Notes: generated from the letters alone by a model not told the origin. A stretch of DNA of 64,000 nt from Astragalus membranaceus (GCA_039519185.1 CM076854.1:14977192-15041191), one strand, 5' to 3'. Positions 44,194 to 57,229 are shown, numbered from the stretch's first letter. Numbers and translations are program-made.

Positions 44194-46104
44194 TTTCCTT
44201 TTTTTTAAAAGACGAGGGTCAAGCCTAACTAATTTAAATGTGTGGGTTAATGTATTGTTGATTTGATTAAAACCTTGTTTGCCTTTCTTTCTTATCATTG
44301 ATTGTAGGCATATGCATTTGTCTTCTATGTTGTTCCCTATCTCATCTTTTACTCCTTTTCTTTTATTACTTATGCCCATGCATTCTTCCAATCCCCATGA
44401 TCCTTTCTTCTTCGCTCCCTTTCTTCGGTAAGTTCATGCATCTTTCCCCCTATTCTATCATGTCCCCTCTTCTTGGCTCCTCTTCTTAAGGTAAGCAATA
44501 TCCTTGTTTATAGATATCCCAGGTATGGAACCCTAGGGTAGATAACTTGTTATTGCTTGCTATTGTCTGGACTGCTCTGGTTTTCATTTCAGGTAGGGGT
44601 AGTGCTAGGGAAAATTCCCTTGACACACACTACACTTATACCCTGTGACTATGTGTTTTGAGTGGGACCATAACCCAGGTCTGCAAAAACTTAGGAGAGT
44701 GGATTCGAGTAGTGAGAGCCCATCAGGACCTTTGTCTGTTTGGCTACTTGCGAAAGTTTCAACCAGAGTTGTGCTCTTTCATGATGCCTCACACCTAGCA
44801 GTTTGCTGCATTTGCGGGGAGTTTTGTGAAAGGGACTGTAGCTCTGGTGGCCTTGTGAGGGAGTGAATAGAGCTACATGGGAGGATTACCCTTTAAATTG
44901 CCCTAGATCGTAGGTCTAACCTCTTCTTAGGTCACAAGGGCTTTTCCAAAATTGTATGTTGCATTATTACATCTAGTTTAGTTCTTTCCCTTCAACGATT
45001 TTCGAAAAAGCAACAAAATCAAAAAGAATATATTTTTCCTTCTCTTTCATAAATACCTATATGAGGCGGCATATAGGGTATACTGCCCTAAATTTTCAAA
45101 TCCCCACCTGTAAATATCTTTCTTTATGTAAATAACATGAAAAAGCATCCTCATCATCCGCACTTTGCATCATGGCATCATGCATTACATAAAACAGAAT
45201 TTTGGAAAAAAAACAATTATCATCCCTATGGTATTTCATTCATTCATAATCATGAAAAATCATCAAGTGATGCAATTTACGGTCTCCTCATTCAAAATGC
45301 ACATTCGTTCATTCATTCACCCACTCATTCCGTCGTCCATCTATATCACATCATCGCATTAATACTTTTCTGTGTCGCAAATCAAAAATAAGCATTAACG
45401 TCTCATCTCACATGCACCTTCATTCAATATCTCTCATGCATTAGGAAAGTAATTGCAAGCATCACGCATTTCATTTCATTGCATAAGAAAAATGAAAACC
45501 AGAAGCCAGCTATCATCCATATCGCATTTCATTCATCCTTGATTATGCAAAAGCTGTCATCAAATAAATGTGGGCATCACATCAATATTGCATGCATATA
45601 TCATTCCGCTATTCATATAGCCTTAGCTCAAATGCACCATTTTTCTGCATGCATTATTATTTTTCTCTTTCATATCATAACAAAAAAACAAAAATCCAAA
45701 AATGTATGTTTTCTATTAGAATTTAGAAAATGCATCGCATGTACCCCTTTTCCCTTTTTTCATGGCATAAAAAATAAGCACTTGAACGTTTCATTTTGCA
45801 TGCATTTCCACGCGTTAAAAATAATTGTGAGTATCATGCATTTCATTTCATTGCATAAAAACAAAATAAAACAGGAAGCAATTATCATCCGCATTGCATA
45901 AGCATCACATTCATCCGGGTGCATGTATAAAAAATCATCATCAAATAATACGGACATCGCGTCAATGTGGCACTCATGCATCATTTCATTAACCTCATCA
46001 CTTTGTTCGAATACATCATTTCTCCCTGCATGCATCCTTTCGAAACAAAGAAAAATTTCTCATGTGATGGCTTAATGGATAGAAGTGCACCTTTGAACGA
46101 CGAA

Positions 46105-46152
46105 GGGTAATGCCTCAAATTTGTTTGTCGACTACAAATTTGAGATGTTACT
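46105..46152 (+). ncRNA. Strong stem-loop CTCAAATTTGT/ACAAATTTGAG
   Basis: The 11-bp arms at 46114-46124 and 46134-46144 pair perfectly around TTGTCGACT; outer GTAA and TTAC also pair. Role unknown. Confidence 0.55.
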
Positions 46153-47116
46153 CTACGATGTCAGAGCACTTTGACCCAGTCGCACGTGTTTTAATTTGAA
46201 GTAGGAAATTAAATTGAGTCAACTAATTGTCAAAATGTTTCAGTACATTGTGTGAAGTATTGAGTCAGGATCCACTCAATGTTTCAGGCAAGTTACTCAG
46301 GGTAACGACAATCATTTGCCTCATATCACCATTCTTGCATCTCTTATCATTCAAAAAAGGGGCATTGGAATTTCGCATCTTGTCTTGCCTCTAAAAAATA
46401 AAAAAAAATCAAAAATCATTTTGAAAAAAAGGGGGGTATCATTCTTGCATCATTCGCATTGGTATTCCATATTTTGTCTTGCATTAAAAACAACAAAATA
46501 ATTTAGAATAAGCCACACTTTTCGAGTAGTCGTTCTCCACGCATTTGCATCATACTTGCATATCATAATTTGTTCATTCATTCATTGCATAAAATAAAAG
46601 TTGTGATGAGAAGCGAGACGTTCTTGCAAAACAATCATCCTTTCTTGAAAAAGTTTATCCTTACTTGGTTGCAAACTCAAGGTGTTCCAAGGCACTCAGT
46701 TTTTCAAATCAATAGCTCATTTGCATGTCTTTCAAAAGCACTGCATCCCATCCATTCCATGACAAAAAAACTGAAGCAACTCATCAATTCATTGTTCTAA
46801 CTAATGTTGACTCTCTGTGAAGCATTCCTATAGTGAACGTGCATGACATGTGCAGTTTCTCTTGTTTGAGTCAGTCAGTTTCCTTCCTTGTCATTATCAC
46901 CATCCAAGTCTAACCCCGCCCCGTCCATCCATAAGGCGCATATTCTCTCCCATCAGTGCATACTTGACTTTTTGGTTCATTCTCACTAACACTCTAAGTC
47001 CTCCATGCTGGGGCAATTCTGTGATCACTAACTTTCTTTATCGGCATTATATTCCTTTAGTGCAAGTCTTTCCAAAAAAAAAGAGAAAAGAAGAGATAAA
47101 TGAGAAGAACAAGCTC

Positions 47117-47200
47117 GCTAGGTTGAAAACCCGCAAAGGGCAGCCTAGGCAAAAAGGAGCGCCCGGTGGATTGAAAACTCGCAAAGAGCGGTCCAGGCAA
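47117..47200 (+). ncRNA. Two tandem stem-loops with compensatory changes
   Basis: Unit 1: CTAGG/CCTAG outer, CCC(GCAAA)GGG inner (47118-47148). Unit 2: TGGA/TCCA outer, CTC(GCAAA)GAG inner (47167-47195). Both contain TTGAAAAC and end AGGCAAAAA. The inner stem changes C-G to T-A while keeping the pair. Confidence 0.6.
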
Positions 47201-47957
47201 AAATTAGGGCATAAAAAAAACGCAAAGAAAAGAGCAAACACATATAGATAGATAAATTGTTGTCAAGTTTTACAAAAAAATAAGCAATCGGAATTTGAAA
47301 TGAAGTTTGGCCATCCAAAAGTTCCCTTTCCTACCCACCTTAAGCCAAGAAAAACCAAAATCCAAAAATCACCCTAGACAAGGATCACCTCAAATATTCA
47401 AAAAAAAAAAAGTGCATCACTTTTTATCAGCTCACCCGAGTCAAAGAAGGAAAAGAATCAAAAAACAAAAAAAAAGAGAGAGAAAATCAAAAAAGGGATT
47501 CAAAAATGAAAATCCCAAAACAAAAGAAAATACAAAAGAAATGTAAGTGGTGAGCTGGTACATGTTACCACAAAACACAAGAGATCCTTGTCTCAATAAC
47601 CTTCAAACACTTCATCATTCCCATACACCCCTCCTTCCATAAACCGCAAACACTTCCCTTTGACCTCGGTAAACCGCCCTCCACAAACCCTTAGCCAAGA
47701 ATAAAACTTCCAAACACCTCATCAAGCCAATTAACCATCATAAATCATCGATCGTCAGCCAACGCCGAATAAAAATCATCCTACCATTAGCCCCTAAGCT
47801 CTTCATTAAGCCCAATCATCCCTCCTCCACAAAACACCACAATCCCGAAAAGTCCATTCCGATCAATGACCGAATGCTGTTGTTTTCTCAAATTTTAAAT
47901 CTTAGGACCACTAAGTTTATCTGTCTACAATGTGTTTGCTCAAAAGAAAAAAAACAA

Positions 47958-49896
47958 ACGATCAAAAAAGAGAAAGCTGATCAAGGAAAAACAAACCCTC
48001 AGGAAAAAGAGATGAGGGAACAAAAATAAACAGTCGGAAAAAAGAAAGCTGACGGAAAAAGGAAGACTTGCACTTCAAACGCATTCAAGTTGCATTAAAA
48101 CAAGGTTTAGTGATCACCAAGTGTGGCTTCTTTCATACTAAAAGTCAAAACTTTCATTGCATTTGAGTTTTTCTTAAAGAGAATCAAAGATGTGTACTAG
48201 GAGACATTTCCTTCACCTCTCACTCCACTCAACCATGGGGAAATTTGTTCATCGTCTATCCCATTCACATACCACCCTCCGTTCATAACCGTCACCATAA
48301 CTCTGTCACCTTTCACAACCTCACTCAAAGAAACTGTTGAAATGTCATTCCAAAATGGGGCAAGTTCATTCCCATTCCTTCACGTCATTCATTCCCATAA
48401 AAACCTCACCGGGGCAATCTCTCAACTCACTATCCTAAATAAGGCCTTGTCATTCTAATTTGGGCAACTTTGTCTCGTCATGATTGGGGCAACACCAAAC
48501 TCTGTGGGTTGAAACAAAACCCCCTTTCATTCCACCTTTCATCCCAAGAGCCGAAGTGTTCCCAATTCATCATCTCCTACACCCCTAGTCATTATCACCA
48601 CCAGGCAGAGGCAAGCTTATTCACTCATCAAAAGCCCGAACCGGGGCAGTCTTGCATCCCTTGGTCCCTCATGAGCGTCGGCAATAATCTTGTCTGTCAT
48701 CCCTTCACTTGTCATACATGTTCTAAACCAATCTCAAGTTAACGGACTCACTCATTCACATTTGCACTCCTATGCATGCTTACTAGACAATGCCTCAAAG
48801 AGAGAGAACACAAGTTAGTCATGCGATATCTAAGATTCAGTCGTCATTGGAAGGAAGAGAAAACAAGTGAGCCTGTTTGTAAATAAAAACCTTGAGAACA
48901 CCGGAGTTTGAATCAAATTCAATTTTTTTTCAACAGAATGGTCAATAATCATCTCAATTCCTTACATTCAAAGTCTTGCATCTCATCATCACAAAAATGT
49001 TCAAGTACCCCAATCATTCATATCTTATTTTTCGCCTCATGCATTTAGGCGTTCCATTTTGTTTATCATAGTGTCCCATTTGCATCGTGCCAACATCATC
49101 ATTTCATGAAAGGCAACAAAAAAGAAGCAGCGGATAAAAGCAAAAATCTTCCATTTCATTCCATCAAGCATCAAAGCATTGCATCATAAAGAAAGAAAAA
49201 GCAAAAACACAAGCACTCCATAATATTTCAACATCATTGTATCAAACATCAAATCCTTTTCAATAAATGGGGGGCTAAGTCGAATACACAGTCGGGATAG
49301 TCATCGGGACGTTTGAATTGATCACTCAAGAATCCGAAAGTCCCTATGCCAAAAAAAGCAAAAACACGTCATCCCATGTCATTGCATTTGCATCATATTA
49401 ATGTTTGCATTTCATAAAAGGGAAAGAACCAAAGTCCTTGCATCAAAGCATTACTTGTGTATCATGCAAGGCAACACAAAGGCTCCCCATGTCATTCGTC
49501 ATTCTATTATCGTTCATTTCTTCATGCCACTCATCGACACATTGCATTCGCATGCCCGCATTTCATGAAAAGAGAAAGAAATGAGCAGAAAATAAAACAA
49601 AGAGCATTCTATTCATCAAAACATGAATCACTGTCATTGCATCGCACACTTGCATTACAAGTATCAATCTTTGCATCAAACATCAAAGCACTATATTTGC
49701 ATATTCGCATTTCATAAAGAGCAAAAGAAAACAAACAAAGAAAAGCAGATGATCAGAAAAAGAAAGCTGATCAGGCAAAATCATTCAAGAAAAAAAAACA
49801 ACAAACAAAGAAAAACAAACGATCAGAAAAAAGAAAGCTGGTCAAAAGAAAAAAAAACCAAGAAAAGCAAACAGTCAGAAAGGAGAAAGCTGACAA
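47958..49896 (+). ncRNA. Scattered GATCAG-GAAAG-CTGATC stem-loops, five copies
   Basis: At 47960-47982, 48033-48053, 49751-49772, 49821-49843 and 49874-49894 an A/G-rich loop with GAAAG is closed by GATCAG/CTGATC, GTCGG/CTGAC, GATCAG/CTGATC, GATCAG/CTGGTC and GTCAG/CTGAC. All lie in A-rich surroundings in the second half of the internal region. Confidence 0.5.
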
Positions 49897-50332
49897 AAGA
49901 GATGAAGAATCAGGAATAGCATTTCACCACATTCATCATCACACCAAAATCATAGCATTGCATGCACATGCATAACATGCCCTTGCATAACATGCACCCA
50001 TACTCCATGCACTATTCCTTGCATCAACTGATGTATGCAGGTACCTCAACTCAGTGCGGCAGCATTGACCATTTCAATCAATCAATCAACAGGATTTGCG
50101 AATCCCTTCAGGACCCATGTGTCCCTTCAAAAGCAGACTTCACCTCGTATTCGAGCTGCGGGTAAGTCCTTCAGACCCCGAGTGGTCCTTCAGACTAGTT
50201 GTGTCAGCCTAAGACACAGTGGACGTCCTTCATGGTCAACATATCAGTTCCGGATCTGATCTTGGCCCATCATGGCCGCTCGAATACAAAGGCCCCCTCA
50301 GACCGGCCGTTTTACTAGTACCATAGCTAGTA

Positions 50333-50592
50333 GCGCTCCTTCAGACCACGATGGTCCTTCAATTAAGGCCTAGGCAGCCTTCCAGACCCTGAGTGGTCCT
50401 TCAGAGCCTTAGTGCTCCTTCAGACCCTGAGTGGTCCTTCAGAGCCTTAGTGCTCTTTCAGACCCTGAGTGGTCCTTCAGAGCCTTAGTGCTCCTTCAGA
50501 CTCTGAGTGGTCCTTCAGAGCCATAGTGCTCCTTCAGACCCTGAGTGGTCCTTCAGAGCCTTAGTGCTCCTTCAGATCCCGAGTGGTCCGTC
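50333..50592 (+). repeat. 38-bp minisatellite before the 3' LTR
   Basis: Six to seven copies of a unit with CAGACCCTGAGTGGTCCTTC followed by AGAGCCTTAGTGCTCCTT; earlier diverged copies from 50100 on. No coding signal. Confidence 0.9.
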
Positions 50593-50794
50593 ATTTTCTC
50601 TCTCGGTTAATGTGCCAAGTGTTAACCGTTCCCCGTTTGTTCTCAAGCCCGTCTATTCAAACAATAGAAAAAGAAAAAGAGGAAAATTTGGGTTTCCCCA
50701 AGTAGACAAAATCGGTATAATTTCTGAATTCTTTATCTTCATTTTGCCTTGGAATATGTATCGGCCAATCCATATTCCTCGTTAAAATTCAGAT

Positions 50795-50807
50795 AAAGAG
50801 GGGCAGC
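50795..50807 (+). promoter_or_regulatory. Polypurine tract of the giant element
   Basis: AAAGAGGGGCAGC directly before TGTCATACCCC of the 3' LTR; the plus-strand DNA priming site. Confidence 0.8.
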
Positions 50808-53061
50808 TGTCATACCCCAATTTTGTCCGGCTTAGGTCAAAACCCTAATTTTCCACAAAAATAAATAAATCGAAGAATGAAGAGCATCATGCATTGCATT
50901 TTGGGTCCTAGAAGTCATTCCAAGGTCTTTAAAATCATTTTTAGGGTTGGAATGCACTTTTTAGGCAAATTAGGGTTTTAGGGTCAAAAATGGCATTTTG
51001 GTCATTTTTCGCAAAAAGATGATTTTCTCGCCAAAAATGCACATCCACAAAAAGTACATTTTTATTCTATCAAGGATAATTTTTGTACAATTTTTTAGAA
51101 AGAAAACCCTAGTCAAAATAATTAAAAATGTATTTTTCCATTTTTAGTGCATAGAAAAATAAAAAAGGACCATTAAATATTCCTCAATTCTTAAGTGACA
51201 ATTTTTATTGTCATGGGTGACTAGAGGGGATATTTTATGGTGCCCAAAAACATGTGGCACATTTTCAATAGTTGCATTCCCATTATTTCCCATGCCCAAA
51301 ATTTCAAATTCAAAAAAAACTCAAAAAAAAGGGGAAGTGTCCTCAATAAGACAAAAATGACAACTTGCAAATTTTCCACCCATTCCACTCATTTTTGCTC
51401 CGAATTTTCCAGCCCATTTTTACCTCATTTTGTGTTTCTTCATGCCCTTAATCCATGTGAGTTGTATTCCTAGCCATTGATTAAAATTCTAGATCAAATC
51501 CTAGGCTACAACTATGTGCAAATTGACCTAATTGCCCTCAACAATTTTTGTGTACAAAAAACTCTTCAATTTCGTATGACACCAGCTCATTCCCTTCCAT
51601 TTGTGCTTTCTCATTGTCCCTAATCCTTGTGCATTGCAATCTTGACCATTGATTTAAATTCTATCTCAAATCCTAATGGTTTACAAGAAGCACATCGTCA
51701 CAAATACCCTTAAGTTGGCCTTCATATAAAAAACCCAAAAATAAGAGACTAACACACATCACTCTAATTTTGACCCTAGCACACAATCAGCTCAAAAACC
51801 CTCTCTTCCTCTTCCTCCAAAACCGTAACCCCTCCACCCATTTCCACCATCAATTCTTCAATTTTCAACCATCAAACCTTCAATATTCTTGATTCCTTCA
51901 CTAAATCCACTTCTAATCTTGCATTATCTTCAAAATTCATCATCAAATCCTTCGAGATCAAGTGATTTTCGTGGCATTCAAGAAGAGCTTCAAGTTTTCT
52001 TGGTTTTTATTTCATTCTCTATTTCATCTTTTCGTTAGATCTTGAAAGGTAAGCCTAGATCCTTGCTTCATTTTTAATTTTCTTGCATAAACTCATCTTC
52101 TACTCCTTCTTATTCACATATTATCATCAAAAATAGCTAAAATGTAGTTTGTTGTTATTGTTGGTGGGTGAGAGTTGGCATCTCACCCTTGAATAATTGC
52201 TTTTATGTTGATTTTGCACTTGTTAGTGAAATGAATTTTTGTTCATGTGTTTTTTACCTTGTTCATGAGTTTTTTATCAAATAAAACTTATTTTCCTCAC
52301 CTCTTTTGCTTCGGCCTAGGGCCTATTTTGTTGAATAATATGTTTTCTTGCTTGTTCCATGATTGGAGATTGATTTTTGGGTTTGATTCTACCATGTATT
52401 CCCTCGGGTTAGAGCTTAAATCCTAGGGTTTATGTTGCTTGTTTGTTTTCTTGAATTTTTGAGTTGGATAAATACATGCCTTGTGTGATGCTTGTCTTAT
52501 AATTTCACATGTTAGTATAGGGTTGTGCCTTATGTTGCTTTTGTGTGCTCATTTACAAAGTTTTGGCATGAAATTGAGGATGAATTGTTGCTTGATGTGC
52601 TTCGGCCTTGGAGGCCAATTTTTGATCATTTTGTTGCTTGAAACTTGCTTCTTCGATCTTACTTGAGTGAATAAAATTGGTGACATTGTGTTTTTCACCT
52701 TTATTCTTTTTTTTTACCTTTTACTTGACCACTCATTAACTTTTTACCAAAAGTAAAAAAAAACATTTTAACTTTTTACTTTACCATCTCATTAAATAAT
52801 TACCATTTACCTCATGCATTTTTACTTTACCATCTCATTAAATAATTACCATTTACCTCATGCATTTTTACTTTACCATCTCATTAAATAATTACCATTT
52901 ACTTCATGCATTTTTACTTTACTTTTCACTAACTTTTTACTTAAAGTTTTACAACTTATCAACTTGCAAAAATACCCAAAACATTTTCACATTCATGCAT
53001 CTTCATTCATACTTAGTTTATGTGTTCATTTACCTTTCTGTCTTAGTTTGATTATTGTAAA

Positions 53062-53770
53062 TTGTTGATGATAGGCAAGTTGATTCTCACTAGTGCCTAG
53101 TGCACTTTTCTCAAAGTGAGAGGATTGCTCTATGTGATTCAACTTAGTTGTGTGTATTTTAATTTGCTTATTGTTAGTGGTTGATGATAGACAAGTTGAT
53201 TCTCACTAGTGCCTAGTGCACTTTTCTCAAAGTGAGAGGATTGCTCTAGGTGATTCAACTTAGTGATGTGTTTATTTAATCTTTGCATTTTAATTTGCTT
53301 ATTGTAAATTGTTGATGATAGGCAAGTTGATTCTCACTAGTGCCTAGTGCACTTTTCTCAAAGTGAGTGGATTGCTCTATGTGATTCAACTTAGTTGTGT
53401 GTATTTTAATTTGCTTATTGTTAGTGGTTGATGATAGGCAAGTTGATTCTCACTAGTGCCTAGTGCACTTTTCTCAAAGTGAGAGGATTGCTCTAGGTGA
53501 TTCAACTTAGTGATGTGTTTATTTAATCTTTGCATTTTAATTTGCTTATTGTAAATTGTTGATGATAGGCAAGTTGATTCTCACTAGTGCCTAGTGAACT
53601 TTTCTCAAAGTGAGAAGATTGCCCTATGTGATTCAACTTAGCTTTAGTGTTTATTTACTTGCTCTTGTATTCTAGTTTTATTATTATCCATTGTTGATGA
53701 TAAATCATATGATTCCCACTTCTGCCTAGTGCATCATATTCTAAGTGGTGAGGATGGTTTTAGATGATTC
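53062..53770 (+). repeat. Tandem hairpin repeats in the giant 3' LTR
   Basis: Same five-plus-one array as 38619-39330 with a few point changes (for example AGTGAGTGG in the third unit). Confidence 0.85.
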
Positions 53771-54545
53771 AACCTTCTCCTTTTAACTTCTTAATGAATA
53801 AAAGATGAGATAGTTAGGTTTATGGTTTAAGGACCATAGGGTATTGCAAGGGATAGGTTACCCAAAACCTTGATGCTCCCTCCTCTTTGATTGTGTTATT
53901 AGCCTTTGGGCACTTATTCATGAATGCAAAGGATAGGCTTACCTTAGCCTTGATGCAATTTCTCCTTTTGTTCATGTTATTGAGAAATCGTTACTCATAT
54001 GTTCCTTAGTTTAATTAAGATCATTCTATGCCTATGATCAATTGCTTGCTTGTTTTTGATGCATTTTAAATGTCTTGATTCAATTATATGCCATTCCATC
54101 CATGTGTATGACCTCCTAATGAAGACGTAAGTCTACATGCATGTTGTAGCATAGAGTCATTAGGGTAAATACACTCCTTCCTACACACACACATTTGCTT
54201 TGAGAACTTTACCTTGCATCCTCGATAAGTGGGTCTTTTGATCATATTGGCATGTTTAGTCTTAATTAATGGCCAACATATGCATGATTCCGTGATTATT
54301 GAATGTGCTTGAACTTTGTAACCAATCATTGATAATAACTACACCCCTTTCTTTTCCAAAAATCTTTCAAACTCTTTTCCAATTAATGCGAGTTATTAGT
54401 GACTATCACCCAAAGCCTTGGCTTGTTTGATTGTCATGAACGCCATCAAGGGTTATTAGTAATGATCACTCAAAGCCTTTGCTTGCTTGATCATTATGAA
54501 AGCTTTTCCACTTCCAAACCCTTTCAAAAAACATTTTCATTAGAA

Positions 54546-54602
54546 CTACGTCGCTTTGATTCCCATTTGGGATACATAGGAGCGAGTCACGTTCTCGTCA
54601 AG
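54546..54602 (+). ncRNA. Double-hairpin LTR RNA module, giant 3' LTR, copy 1
   Basis: Stem 1 CTACGT/ACATAG with one mismatch, inner TCCC/GGGA (54561-54564, 54569-54572); stem 2 CGAG/CTCG (54583-54586, 54594-54597); GTCAAG. Confidence 0.6.
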
Positions 54603-54836
54603 CGCAACAAATAAAAATCCTTTTCGCAACCCTAAACCAATCATTTTCACAAAACAAACCAAAAAGTCATTTTCAAACCCATTGTTATTAGTGACTATCA
54701 CTCAAAGCCTTGGCTTGTTTGATTGTCATGAACACTATCCAGAGTCATTAGTAATGATCACTCAAAGCCTTTGCTTGCTTGATCATTATGAAAGCTTTTC
54801 CCCTTTTCAAACATTTTCAAAACCAAACACCAAGAA

Positions 54837-54900
54837 CTACGTAGCTTTGAATTCTCCATCGCACCGGGAGATACGTAGGAGTGGGCCATGTCCCGTCAAG
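54837..54900 (+). ncRNA. Double-hairpin LTR RNA module, giant 3' LTR, copy 2
   Basis: Same as 43748-43811 except GGAGT for GGAGC, leaving stem 2 as GGG/CCC. Confidence 0.62.
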
Positions 54901-56905
54901 CACTTTTTTCTAAAAAACCCTTTTTTTCCCCCTTTCTCGCCAAAAATAAAATTTTTATTAAGTTTTCTCATTCATTCTTCAAATAAATAGGCAAATCTAG
55001 ATATTTTCCAAATCAAACGTTAAAACCACACATTTAATTAGAGGTTCCCTTTCGGTAGAAAGGACGTGCGCGATGCTAACTGTAAACACTCGATTTTAAC
55101 CGGTATTTTTCATTTTTTTGGTAAAAATTCCCAAAATATGTCATTTTGCGTTTTTTTAGATTTTATCGCTCACACGTGCCATTTTGCGCTTGTTGGCGAT
55201 TTGGTATTGTTTTGTTATTATTAATTGGTTTTTTAGTAGAACTCTTTTTAAGCGAAAAAACTTTAAATCAAAAAAAAACTGTTTTAACCTTAAATATTAT
55301 TTTGTTACACATTAAAAATTAAAAAACATAGAAAACGAAAATTAAAATAATAATAATAATAGAAACAAAAATTAAATAACAGCACATGGTATCTTCTATC
55401 TTTGGCTAAAAATTGCAACATCTTTCATCATGGTTTAGTTTTTTTACTGAGAGTATACTACACTTTTATGCATGCAAATCTTTTGACTATACAATGTTGC
55501 AAGTTGTGTACAAAAGACAGCACAATGGTACAATAAAACAAGAGAATAGGACAAGCTGTTGTAGCTTTATAGGAAGGGATCGATGCTACACAAGCTTCAA
55601 GTGGGAAGTCTTCTCTTTGCTATTCAAATTGCTCTGCATACATATGCACAAATAGAAAGAGGTCAGGAGGATATTTTTGTGAATGCATCAGGGGCTTGGG
55701 AGAAGAAACTTTTTCACATAACAAAATAAACATCAAAAGATGAAAGATTTTGAAAAAGGATAAGCAGAAAAATTGACCTCACAGTGAGAATTTTGCCTAT
55801 AAAAAATCAGTTTCAAACACACTGAAGGAGGGGGGGGAACCGTGAGGGTACTGGAAAAGAAAGAATTTTTTTTTTAACAACACCACAACACACACAGGAA
55901 AAAAAATTGATTCTTGAAAAAGTGTGAAGAGAGGAGGAAACAAACACACAGAGGAGAAGGGAGGATAAAAAAGAGCACTCACCACCACCTCCTCCCCAAC
56001 AACCAGCAATCGTCCCCTTCTCTCCACCCACCGCCGCCTCCATCACCGCCGCCACCACGTGACCACCATCGAAGCCACCCCACCACCGCACCCTCACCCT
56101 CCGCCGTGAACCACCTTCGTTTTCTCTCTCCCCGCCCCTAACCACCAACAACCACCATCGCACCCCCCTCCTCTCTCTCCCTTCGGTTCTCTCTCTCACC
56201 ACCCCAAAACCCCATCCACTACCGCGGACCACCGCCACCAAACGGCCGCCATCCAACCACCACCGCCCTCACCGCGAACAACCACCACCACCAAACGGCC
56301 TCCCTCCCCCGAACGACCACCACCGCGTCTTCCCCCTTCCACCGCGTCCTCATTTTCTCTTCCTCCTTCTCTCTTCCTCTTTTTTTTCTCTCTCTCCCTC
56401 TTTCCATGTTTCGTGCGGCGCTGAAGTGTTAAAGATTAGGTTGTAGGATACCTCTAGTTTATTCTATTAGGTGTTCTGTTTTTATTTTCCTTTTTTTTGA
56501 TTTAGCCAGCACCTATATTTGCACCCCCTCTATTTGATTGTTACAACCCCCCCCCCCCCCCCCCCCATTTAACAATACAACCCCTTGGTTATCAATCACA
56601 CCCCTTTTCAAACTCCTCTTATTTTCTTTATTTATTACCATTCCTTTTTTACTTAATATTATTTTTACTATTATTATTATCACTATTATTATCATTCTTC
56701 AAAAAAATGAAAATAAATGTTAGTTCACATAAAAATATTTTTCTCCTTTTCTTTTCCTCATAAAAATACCAAAAATATGGGATTGGCGGAGATGTGACAT
56801 CTCGTCGGTCCCGGTTGAAGACGCCTAAGTTGTACAGCTTGGTGATCTTAAACCACCCCTTTCAAAAATTAAAATCAATTAAAACGCAAATATTTTTCTG
56901 AAGAA

Positions 56906-56964
56906 CTACGTGGCATTTGATTCTTCGTTTCGGAGATACGTAGGAGCGGGGCTTCCCCGTCAAG
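56906..56964 (+). ncRNA. Double-hairpin LTR RNA module, Tat-like solo LTR, copy 1
   Basis: Stem 1 CTACGT/ACGTAG (56906-56911, 56938-56943) with inner TCTTCG/CGGAGA; GGAG; stem 2 CGGGG/CCCCG (56947-56951, 56955-56959); GTCAAG. Confidence 0.68.
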
Positions 56965-57165
56965 TCAAATCAATTTTTTTTCAAGAATTAATCAGTTTTT
57001 CTTTTCTTTTAACACCTATTTTCATAAAAATTATAAAAAAAAGGGGATTGGCTGAGATGTGACATCTTGTCAATCCCGGTTTAAGAGACTTTAGCTGTAC
57101 GGCTTTGATCTTAAACCCCTTCAAAAAAATAATTTCAACCAACCAATAAACTTTTTCAGGAAGAA

Positions 57166-57229
57166 CTACGTGACTCTTGAGTTCCTCATTGCACCCGAGG
57201 ATACGTAGGAGCGGGGCTTCCCCGTCAAG
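57166..57229 (+). ncRNA. Double-hairpin LTR RNA module, Tat-like solo LTR, copy 2
   Basis: Stem 1 CTACGT/ACGTAG (57166-57171, 57203-57208) with inner TCCTC/GAGGA; GGAG; stem 2 CGGGG/CCCCG (57212-57216, 57220-57224); GTCAAG. Confidence 0.68.

Larger units (their letters stand above)
44194..50807 (+). other. Internal region of the giant element, non-coding
   Basis: No frame with gag or pol similarity; the longest open frames (about 130-140 codons) are low-complexity. 45120-46030 and 48940-50030 are rich in CATTTCATTGCATCA phrases. 46050-46200, 47110-47200 and 47950-49900 carry stem-loops listed separately. 44500-44950 resembles the leader of Ogre elements (inference). The region ends with a minisatellite and the polypurine tract. 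Confidence 0.7.

Noticed and set aside
45120..50060. Open frames of 60-140 codons rich in His/Lys/Ser in the giant element
   Set aside because: Low-complexity CATTTCATTGCATCA and AAAGAAAAA sequence; no family motif, no frame conserved across the stretch.
55797..56407. 147-residue Gly/Arg/Val-rich minus frame and overlapping plus frames near CACCACC-rich sequence
   Set aside because: Inside a solo LTR, overlapping frames on both strands from simple composition; no domain.
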